A stretch of DNA of 64,000 nt, from the NCBI RefSeq assembly GCF_965638725.1, contig NC_134949.1:79948017-80012016 (forward strand), written 5' to 3'. Position 1 is the stretch's first letter. Every line of letters begins with the position of its first letter. Source of the DNA: Aptenodytes patagonicus. Lineage: Eukaryota; Chordata; Aves; Sphenisciformes; Spheniscidae. The notes beneath the pieces are model-generated. The model was given only the letters and a program-made list of their open reading frames with translations. It made no database searches and was not told where the DNA came from. The translations under genes were made by a program, and so were the position numbers. Below, piece after piece: positions 15,301-27,300 of the stretch.

Positions 15301-18300
15301 AATGTTAATATGTTACTTTAGATATCAAATAATATTTCTGCATACAAGATACTAAAGTAGTAAGAGGAAAATGTGTTACGTATCTACCAGCTGCACTCTC
15401 TTACATGGCTGTACATCAGAAAAAAAATAGAAATTGTAGCAGTCATCAATCCAAATTGCAAAGTATGCCTTCAAAATCTGAAGGGATTTAATTTTTTCTC
15501 TGAGGTTACAGTTACATCTCAATGTTTTACTCAGAATCTCTACCATACACTTCTAGAAGTACGACAGAGTGACAATAGCAAAAAGTTAGCTAAGCATCTT
15601 TTTTGGAGAGAAAGAGAGTATCTAACACAGAGTAAGATCTTTGAATGACAGTAAGGTCTTAAATAAAACTGTTAACTGGACAATCATAGCAAGAGAGGCA
15701 CTAGTCCAGTTTCAACCCAGAAAAGAATTATCTGCTTACTTTAGTAGCATGAAAAGAAAAAAAACCTGCTTTTCTTGTACTGCACAGTCCAAATAATCAA
15801 GCCTGTTTTTTGCTTGTTATTGAAATAACACCTCCATAGATAAAACTAATTAGTTCTTTGCTGTACATGTTCCCTAAAGATCTTTTGTTCCATTTCTGTA
15901 ATTATAGGTACAGTTGAGCTTTCCCTGCATGATTAAAGCTACTAATGCACATTCTGAACATTATAACCTGTGAATTCATGCAAGAACAATTTTTCTGCTT
16001 GTTGACATATAGCTACTGGTCTCCTCTTGCATGTCTACAGTTTTATCCTTACCAAGTTTAAACAAATGAGAACAGGAAGATAACTACCAAGAATTGTATG
16101 CAATAGGTCATCCACAGTATTATCTCATGAATTATATAATTGAGATAACTTCCAGTAGATCAGATCACGGCCTACTATGATCTACTTTCCTACCCTTCTC
16201 TTGACAAATGTTTTCCCTTTTCTGAAAAACAGTAGAAGCAAGGATAACATCCAACACCACAAAGGTCTTTATTTAGTTTCCTGGTTTTCTCACACAGTGT
16301 CATCTACTTGCATGTTTCTATCTGCAGCTCAGACACGTGATGTTTCAAACATGCAAAACCATACAGAGGATCTGTATACTTTCAGACACAGGCATTTAAG
16401 TCCTGATGGAATGCCAAATTTCTGTGAAAACGGATATTGACGGCCCAAATGAATCTGTAACAATAGCAATCTTGCCAATTAAAACTACCAATGTAGGAAT
16501 GCCTTTTTGAAAATTAAACTATAAAAACTGTAGTCAGCTGCAAAATTCACTTTGTTGATCAGACAAATCCATGAAAATGCACAGATCACTCATACAGAGG
16601 GAATCTCACTGCTGCATGGCTGTTCCAGTACCTGGAATGTTCACCAACCGTTACAAGACGTTTTACAGAAGAACAGGAGCTTTAAAATGGATGTAAGTAC
16701 TAAACATTTAGAAGCAGTATGCCATTTTTTGCCTATGAAATCCAGAAGATTGACACCAAGATTTCTTCCAGTTTGGCCTGAGTACTTAGTGGACTACCAG
16801 ATGACAAAATGTGTCATGACCCTTCCATCCTGAGACTTTAATTTGGATTGTGTTTAGTAAACTGGAATTAGTGCACCGGAGCATAAGGAGCAGCACAGAA
16901 GTAACTCTGTTTGCCTCATATGCTGGTGTTGGGAAAACTATTGCAGGAACAAGGGTAACTGAAGCAGATATCATTAAAACTTTCTGTAATGGGATAGTTT
17001 ATGTAACCAATTCAACTTATCTAGTTTTTATTTGTTAGAAGTCATCACATCTGCAAGTAATCTTAAATTTACAGCTCCTGAAGGAAAATGACAGATAACA
17101 TCCTGAACACCAGCTCTCTCCTAAGCCGGCACGCTATCACCAGCCTGATCCAGTCCTTTTCAAATAGGGATACAATGCAAAGAGCGAGCAAAGAGAGATA
17201 TACCAATCATTTTTTTGAATTTTTGTAACACTTTGTTAACATGGATGAAAAGTTTCTGAAGAATGGCTGAAAAGCAAATTTCTTAATCTCTTGAGAAAAC
17301 AACAGCATCAGACACTTACCAGATTCTGAGGAGGTTTTGCAAAAGACCAAGATGCAAAGAACAACTGAAAACATTTTGATTTTTTATGTTCTTACGGCAG
17401 CACTAGGAAGCAGAGATATGTCACCTTCTAAACATTAAATAAAAAAAGATTCCCAGCTTGTACATCTCAACTGACTATTTATATCAAAAAGGATTGATTA
17501 TATTGAGACATACTCAGAAGCCAACTATTCAATTGATTAGATTTATTAAAAAGTTCTTATCTGGAATGGTTTCCAATGTTGGAGTAATTTTTAAGCATCA
17601 GTAAAGAGGTGTAAATATGCCTCATAAAACAATCAATATCTGCTGACAATTCAGAATCAATACACAAAACAGTTAATAGCATTATTGAAGAGAAATTTAA
17701 GTAAAATATGGTAACCGATAAGCAAAGACAGACCATTTGGTACCATAAAAATCTCATGCACCTAAGCAAAATTGTCCTTTGGAAGAAGTATTCTTTCTGA
17801 AATAAATGGTCTCACAGCTAAACTTCCCATTCATTTGTTCAAAATAAGTAAGTCAAAAATATGTTTGAGGACAGAAGAAAACAAAACCAAACAGAAAAAA
17901 AAAAATCAAACACCAGAAAAATCACACAAGAAATCAGAATTATTCTTTGATGCAAGCAGTAATCTGTTTAGTTCTGGAAACCGTGAAAAATAATAACAGT
18001 ACATGCTACTATTCTTTCAGAAATACTATTTCACCAAGTATACTCAAGCAAGCATGAACTTTAAAATAATACTCGAGACAGTCCAATTTAATCCAGCTAC
18101 TTACTCAATCTAAGGCAGAACTCTTTAAAACTTAAATCTAAAATAAGGCATTTAAATGAGGCCCTTCAATTACCACAGAATCCGGATATAGTCTTTTGAG
18201 ACTTTCCAGGATCTCTGCTCTCATTTGCTGACGCCTTCCTTCATGGTAATCAATTTTGGCATTCTGCAGTTCACCAACTATTTTGTTCAACTCTTCATTC

Positions 18301-21300
18301 ACTTCAGCCATTCGTATTGTTGAATTTTCAATTTCCTTAGTTAGCGCTTCCTCTTGCTGTTTTTTCTCGGCTAACGACTCACTTTGAATGGAAGTAAAAA
18401 AAGGAAAGCTATTTACTATTTCATTTATACAAGCTTTGAGCTTGTAAAATTACAGTCATTCTGTGGTCATAGACCATACAAGTTGCATTCTATAGCATAA
18501 GCTATTTTTAAGGTTTCAAAATTGAGTTCAAGGGAGAGTTTTTGCCTGTGTAACTTGCAACCATACTGTTTTATCCTCCATCAATAAAAGGTCTGCTATT
18601 GCAAAACTAAGAAGGACTGAGAATTCTCATGCAAAATTATGACTCACTTTACACACCAAAGTCACTAAGGCTCTACCACGCTCTACTAAAACTACATAAT
18701 TAAAATAATTTTGCATCACAGCAGTCACAATGGGTCTGCTGCTCCCTGTCCATGGCAGAACTTTGTTCAGTACAGACAACTTTAAGCCAAAGCACACATT
18801 ACAGATACATAGGAAAAGGTAGGTTGGGGAAAAAGGCTCTGAAGATCACCTACTTGGACGTCCTGCACAAAACACAGGCTAATGTCAAAGTTAGTTCAGC
18901 TTGCTCAATGAAGGGCTTATATACCTTATTTCACAAAGAGTAAATATCAGGTGGAAGACAAGACTGAGGAAGCAAAAACAGAGCTGTGCTCCTAATACAC
19001 AGTGTAAATATTAATGCTTTCTAGAGCAGCACAACTACAGAACTGCCCTGTTCTCTCACTCAGAATTTGTACACTAATAGACCCGTTCCCTACCTGTAGT
19101 GACATAATTTGCACACCTACAAGAAATTAGAAGCAATTATAAAACTGGCTTCAAACAAGATATGGATAAGTCATCATACTTCCTACTTATTTTGACAGCT
19201 AAAGTAACTGAAATATTAATTAGAATTCTTACTAAAATTTGAAAGAAAAGAATTAGAAAGAATTAGAAACCTGCTATGTTAATTTGAAAATATGTAATAT
19301 ACAAGAAATCCAATTAGCTTTTAATTTTTTAAACATACGTGCATATCTTGGCATATTCTTCTAACTTCTCTATTCGTTTTTTATGCTCTTCTATCTGTTC
19401 CACAGTCCGTTTTATGTTTTCCTATGCAATCACAAATAGAACGTGTTAAAAACAAACCAGAGGAAAACAAGAGTTTTATAGCAAGATATTAAGCTCTTAA
19501 TTCAGAACAAGTACTGAGACAGATCTTTTCTTCCTTGTTGGTATTTCATGCTGAAGTAATAGCACCTCTTTTTCAACAGCAGATGCCAAACTGCACCATG
19601 AATAATAAAATTATTTTCCTTTATCAAGGCCATTACTGTATTTTTCATGTTTGGCTACAGTTCAGAGAAAGCCTCTTTAGCACAAAGAATCATGACACCA
19701 TCACATAAAACAACTGTAAACATAGTGCTAGTAAATTATAGGCGTTAAAACAAAAAAGGTGCTTTTCTTGGCCCGAGATTAATAGAAGCTTTTTCCTAAG
19801 AAGGACACATGAAGAAGTTGACATAGAGGTTCCAACCTGACATAAAAGCATTGTACTAAAAACCAAGCCAACAGTGAAACAAGTATTTTTAATTACTCCA
19901 ACTGAATAAAAATACATTAACTAAAGCAAATTAAAGAAAAAAAATAGTTACCTACACATTTTATTAAGCCTTAATTTAACTTCTGAAATCCTTCTGACCT
20001 TTTGAATAGCTCTAGGGATGGAGAGTCCACCACCTCTTTGTGCACCCGCTTCAACATTTGACTATCCTTGAGATGAAATAGTTTACCTCATAGCAATTTG
20101 GAATTTCCAGCGTTCCAAGTTGTGCCTGTTGTCTCCCATCCTATCACTGTTCACCTCTAGAAAGAGTGTGGCTCTCTCTTATTCATACCCTCCCATCAGG
20201 TAACTGCAGACAGCAACAAGGTCTCCCTTTCACCTCTTCTTCTCCAGGCTGAACAGATCCAGTTCTCTCAGCCCCTCCTCATAAGCCAGGTGCTCCAGCC
20301 CCAGCCAGCTTGGTGGCTCTCTGCTGGACTCACTGCAGGATGCCAGTATCTTTCTTGTACAGGGGAGCCCAGAACTGGACAGAGCATGCTAGATGTGGTC
20401 ACATACATGCTGAATTGTGAGGAGTGATCACCAAATGTCAGTAGTACAGATAAGTAATGCCAACTCTGAATGGTCAGACATGCATTTTATGAACTCCCAA
20501 GTATCCCTTATTTCCTTCTCAACAGTACAATGGGACTTGCAGAGTTTTAGAAGCACAAGCAATAGAATTTATTTCACTTCTAGATACTAACTAGGTTTTC
20601 CTGGTAACTAGTACTTCAAAAAGAAAAAGTAGTATTGTATAAAGAGCAAATGGATGTACAAGTATTAACTTAGATATCATGGCAAGGATGACTTTACATC
20701 CTCATACATATACAGAAATAGATTTTTCCATACAAGCAAGTTTATATGTACAAGAATGAGGTGTCAGGAACTCTAGAACTGGTAAAGTCTTATCTGATGG
20801 ATTTTTAAGTTTTCCAAACATAAGAAGTCTCCTCCAAACTTGACTCCATAACTAAATGGTGAAGAAATGCATGTTGCCTCTCTAACTTCTTAGTAGGTGA
20901 CAAAACTGCAAGGTTAGCATAGTTGGGGGGGGGGGGGGGGGGGAGGGGAAGGGGGAAGGGCAAAAAACCAAAACACCTAATAAGGCAGGGTTTCCAGCAA
21001 AAGACAGCTGAGCTTCTGTCCTTTCTACTTCTATCAGAAGCATCATGCAAAGTTGAACAATGAGTTGGGAAATAATTTTTCTAAAAGAACATCAGTCATG
21101 GTGACCAAGTCATAGTGAAAAATGGAGGTTTTTTGTTGTTACATGTTTGGATATGCAATGATAAAAGAAATCAGAAACAAAATGACAGCAACGATCTGTG
21201 TTCACACCATACACCCTGCCTCTGAAGGGCAATAGAGGAGTAGATACCAAGGAGATTTTTCCAACTACAACACACATACACACAACTGACCTTAAAAACA

Positions 21301-24300
21301 CCCCCGCAAAAAGGTAGCTGTGATCAAAATAAACCTCTAAAGGGTGCGAGTATCATATAGATATACAACAGTGGTAGGACATCTCAGAAAGAAAATCTAC
21401 ACTTGCAAAAACAGGAACTGATTACAGTTAAGCATACGTTCTGAGTAACTGTAAAATATTAGAGCCAAAGCTTTCAAAACCAAATCCTCAGTGTGGGCCC
21501 ATGCAACCATTCTCTGAAAAAATTTAGAAGCCATTTTGCTAAACCTGTTGCAATATGAAAACTGAACTAACACTTGCAATGTATCTCCTTTGCTGAGGAT
21601 TTACGTCAAAGAATTTAACACTTTATATAGACATTTATACCAGAAGGAGGGGTAGAGAAACATTTTCCTCCTTAAAATGTAATTCTAGCTTGATGCAAAT
21701 ACCTCAACTTCTTTTTTCTTCCTCCGATTAAGTTTCAGCCTTTCTTGATCTGCTTTTTCCTCCCAACGAAGTTTTTTTAGCTGCTGGGCTAGTGTAGCTA
21801 CTTTCTTTCTTGCTATTTCCTTTAGCTCTTTATAGCGCTCCAACTGGAGAAATAACAAAAAAAATTCACTCCACAGTGGGAAGACTCATGTTGTTACAGC
21901 CTCAATTAGTAATTGCCTACTTTATCATAATTAAGATTATGAAAACAGCCCAACTCTCCAGAAGACCCTTCTAGCTACTAACTGCATTATAAGAAGTTAT
22001 ATTTTATTATTAGAGAAAGATTCAACCCAAAGCTTACACTTAATAGTTCTTGCCTGCGGTCTTGTTTTGGACTGCTAATGACTTATTTTTCAGGAAAGTT
22101 TATAAAGTTTACAGTACTTCAGTCAATCTTAAGGTTAACACTGATTTTTGCACAGCCCAAAATTAGTGCAAGTTTTGGTATTTATAATTACAGCATTCTC
22201 ACGTTATCAAATAATTTTTTTAAGGTAAACACAAACATTTTAAATAATCCTTCAGAGTTATGACTAACTGACCAAATACCTCTGAAGTGCAGAGTAGGAA
22301 GATTCTCAAACTAAAAAAAAAATCCTGCAGGCTCTCCATTAATTGTTCAGAAACTATTATGAGGAAGAGACAGTGGAGGAAAGAAGCTAGCACCTATTTT
22401 TAAAAGCGTTTCTGGCCATATGGTTGCAAAGACAGCTTCTTCAAATGTGAACATACTATAAAGTGATGCAGTCCTTTCCTTCTAAAATAAAATAGCTCAT
22501 AAGTGAGCTACCTTACATTTAGATTCTGACCCACAGAGGATGGTATGTATACTACCAAGTCATGTTTACATTTTTGTTGTCTTCTTGTTTTCCTAATTGA
22601 AGACATATTTCTGTACTTCAGCTGACAAGCCATTTCTCAAAAATTACCCTCTCACCCCGAGACCCTACTAGATGGTTTCTATCCTACCCTCCTACAATGT
22701 ACCATGTGGACTTCCATGAAGAAGGGGGAAAAAAAAAACAAACCAGAGAGAACAACCTAACCATGGATAATTACATGTGGCTATAATCCTAATCCACAGA
22801 TGACAGTCCCTGTGTACAACCCTTCTGAAGTTTCCATCAAGCTCTTCTCAACTTCTCGTTCACTGAAAATTCACTGCTTCCTCTAATAAGGTATCTTCTC
22901 ACATTGCTTAGAAGATGTACTTCACACCCTAGGAAAGATGCTTACCATTTCCAATCTCAGAATGGTGAATTTCTAAATCTCTATGCAACTTAGATTTACC
23001 TCCTAGAAGTGTTCTGCATTTGGAACTTCTGTGAGATCTGACTTCCCCCCAACCCCCTCGCAGAAAGGAGACAGCCCACTCCCTCAAGAGGCTGCATCAT
23101 CGTTTCTCTTCATCCGATGAGACAGTCTCTAAATGAAAGTTACAATTTTCTTTTTGTCTGAGCTCAACAGCAAAAAGACGATTAGAAATTACAGCTTCTT
23201 GATGAAACAATGGTTTCTCTGTCATCAGTGGGGATTTTTGGACTTCACTAGTAAACAGTACTTTTTGGCCTCCCAATTCACCTGACTTTCTCCCAGCTCA
23301 ATATCTGCTGCTCTCTGCAACATCTCTTCAGCTTTCTTCTCAAACGCTCTCCACGCCTTCTCAGTATCATTCAATTCTATCTCTAGTTCTTTTATGTTCT
23401 GCTTTTCCTTATCACAGGACTTCTCCTTGTCCCTTAGAGATTTTTTAGACATTTCTACTTTCTTGATTTGGTAGGAAGTGTTTTCCTTTGCTTTTATATA
23501 GAGGGGTCTCTGCTGAATCAGTGATGCCTCCAGAGCCCTAAAAAAACAAAAACAAAAAACAAACCCAAAACAACCAACCCACCCACCATAAAACACATCC
23601 AAAACAACAAAACCACACCAAAAAAAAGGAAGAACCCCCTCCCAACCACACATGCAAACAAATAATCAGTTGTCAACGGCAAGGTTACATACCCACAGGT
23701 GATTTTTTTTTTTTTTAAATATCAACTGAAAATAGAAATTTAAGAAGTGAAGTGTAACCTTCTAAAAAATTTAATAGCTAACAAGTATTTATATAATGAA
23801 ATTATTGACAACCTTGGCATGGTGGTGGAGGTGAAATCAATGTCTAGATACTACTTTACTAAACTGCTACAAACGGACTTCCATAGTGTTGGTATATCAC
23901 CCAACTGCTTTAACAGGACATACAAGCCTGCCAAGCAATTCCCAGAGCAGACTATGCTTTAAACTCAACTATCAGAGAATCTGATTGGAAAAACCTACTT
24001 CATTTCTCTTTCCATGTGCTGTTGGTCTCTGTTTAGTACACCAAGCACCTTTTTCTTGGCTCTAAACGCATCTTCTGCTGTGGAAAGAGATTCTTTCTTG
24101 ATACGAGCCTCCATATTCTTTTCATCCAAACTTTTTTTCTGAAAGTCAATGTTTTTTTCATTGTGATAAAGCCGGAAAAGCTGCAGCTGTATCCTTTCTT
24201 CATCCAGTTCCTTGAGAAGCATCTGGTAATGCTCTGCCTACCAACATTAAAATTTTATTTATGGTTTATAAAAAGGATTTTTAATCATTAGCAGTCTAAT

Positions 24301-27300
24301 TTGAAGTCCAAAGTGATGTAAGATGATGTACCAGTAGCTGTAATTCCCGTAATGTGCACTAATCATAAAACTCAAACATGTAAGTCAACAGTTAAATTAA
24401 TTATACTGGCAAACCTACACTTTCATTTATTTAGATTTTATTGTATTTATTGCTCTACCCTTTTAAGTTATACTAAATTATTATATATTATACCATACTG
24501 AAAAAAATAGTAGATGAAAAACAAGTTGGTTTTTTTAAGAAAACCTGTATTAAGTTCATTAAAAATGCCAAGTCTGAGATCTTAACATGCAAAAAAGGAC
24601 TAACTGTGAGTTACCTCCTCTTTCTCTATCTTTGCTTGTTTGCGTTCTGCTGCAACACTTTTTTTCTTGTTGTAATTAAACTGCGCATCCTCTTCTGCTT
24701 GCTTCATTTTTTTCTTTTTTCGTTCATAGTCTTCAGCATATTCCCATGAATTACTGATTTGTTCAAAAAGTTGAGTTCTCTCCTTCGGCTTCTTCATTGC
24801 AATTGATTCTACTGTTCCCTAAAACAAAATTAAAAAAAAAAAAGAAAATGCAGCACTGTAGATCATTATGTTGTCTAATGAATTTCTTTAAGAGCATATA
24901 GCACAGATTTATCTCTGGATATATTTATGGTTAACAGAATTGGATGGAAAAGCTTTTAGATTCAAACCCAAGGAAAAGTTTAGTACCAGAAGGAATACCA
25001 CTTAGCCACCTCACCTAATTAAATGACATCACTAAAAGGTTTAGAATGTCAGATACAGTCTATGAAAAACACCTTCAAACTGAATCAACCTGCACAAATC
25101 AGTGAGCAGTATGAGAATGACAAAATTAAATCTTCTTAGTCTCTTTAAAGGAGCTGAAGCTCATTTTCAATGAAAAATTAACTAACACCCCCCCCCCAGT
25201 ATTTCAAAAGCAAAACCAGCTGAAATCAATGCACTAGAAGATTACGTAACTCCCGAAGCCAATGGGCACACAGTTTTTGCCCATGTGTTACCTGCTCAAA
25301 TCTTCACTGATCTGAAGGAGTTACTATTTTCAGTAAAGTGTAGGAAATAAGTTTTGTGATTTTTATTCTATTTGTATAGTGGGCAAATGCCCTCATCATA
25401 GAAACTATTATCACAGTAAGAATCCATATATAGGATTTCTATAAAAGGGGAAAATCAGTTCTTCCTTGGGAATTTTCCTCAGCAACTGTAAAGACAACAA
25501 TCTTGTGAAATATATTCATCATAAGTATATGGCATTTCTGACCTATATCATTAAATACCTGTGAACTAATAACCCAGTAGGATTTTCAATCCCTCAATCT
25601 TAACAAAAAATTCTATAAATGCTGATGCATCTTGACTAATAGGAGTGTTTTAAGACAAAATTATCTTTTCCTCTTTATAACACTTCTAGAATTTAATACA
25701 CCAAACATTTATAAATAGAGACCCACATTTTCTTATATACTCTGAATAACACAAATACTCAATTTCTTCCAGATTAGCTTCTTTCTTACTCGTGCACTCA
25801 TGTACACAAAAACCCCACTATTTCCATTTTGCAGACTTGTAATTCTTGGCCGAGGTCAGGAAAAAATGTATTGGCTTGAAATTAGCTAAGTGTGCCCTCT
25901 TTTCTGTCAAATAGGCAACTGTGTACTCCTATGGAATAATCTCAGCAGCTTTTATTTTCTTTACAAAGTACCTTAAATGCTCACCTGAAAAATAAGACAA
26001 TTCCTAGCTTTGACAAGTATTCCTACTTTTTCAAGCTCAGATATGTAAGCAGATCGGCTGACAGATTTATCATTGAAAAGAAATTCAGAACAACTATCTA
26101 AAGGAGGAAAGAAAAAAAAATTACTATAAAATGGCTACAACACAAAATCCATAGGAAAAGAACTAAACTAGTGGAACAATTTAACTGAGCAATTTCCTCA
26201 AAGAAGAAAATAGATTCCAATTACTCCCTTAGTCACTTCAATAATTTCATTTTTCTGTATAAAATTCTAGTTGCATACTTCCAAAAGGTACTGACAGATA
26301 CTTAAGTGCTTTCGACTGCAGCAAGGTGTCAGACCCCATTTTCTAGAGCCTACACCATCTGTATACTCCAAGTGAATATAGATCAAAGTACGGAGCAAAG
26401 AACATATATTAATCACTTAATTTTTTAACTTTGCCTCTGTATGTTTTTTCAATTATAACACTTGGCTATCGAAATGCTACAGAAAGACTGTAAGAAGTAT
26501 TGCAATACTCATGGGCTTAATCCACCCAAATACGAAAGAATATTCAGCACCTGAAATTCAAAATTGAATATTCTTGGTCTCCATTTTTTTTATACATCAG
26601 ACAACACAAAGTACGTGCAGCAGAATCTACTACCTACCACGGATAACTCTTGAAAATGTTTTTTCTTCCCCATCTTCTTCACAATATACTATCTTCACAC
26701 TAGCTGTAGAAGAAACTGGTTTTCCAACATGTGCTCCATGAATAAGTTCTCGAATACTTTTAACTCGTAAATTAGAAATCTTTTCACACATCACAAAACT
26801 AACAGCATCCATTATGTTAGATTTTCCTTAAAAAAAAATTTTAAAAAATTGCTTTGACATGGCAGAAGTGAAAGGAGGCATTTGATTAACAATTAACTAA
26901 AAAACATATACATAAATGCAAGAATCTATTAATTCTATTTCTAATTCTGTATTTCATTGAGGAAAAAATATCACACATAATAAAGAAATATATTTCTAAG
27001 ATGTAACACACTGGCAGCAGATTATAAGCCTATCTGTAATAAAAATCATCACAAAACTGATTTGTTATTTGTTCAGCCTTGTTGCACAAATTTTTCTTAC
27101 ACAGGCATCTCTAGAGTTCATTACTTAAACTGAGTGAGCAACATCATAATCCTTACTTGGTAGTTTCCTTTATTTAATGCAGTCAGTAAGGTTTGCTGCA
27201 TAAGCACTCTATCACAAAACTAGGAACTCTTCCACTACAACTCCAGTGTTCTAAAAAACATAAGCACTTTCCCAGATCCATTCACCACAGCAACAAAGTT

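Noticed and set aside
16850..17038. AGVGKT, resembling an ATP-binding P-loop
   Set aside because: A six-residue match in a 62-codon frame inside an SMC1B intron, with no other domain features.
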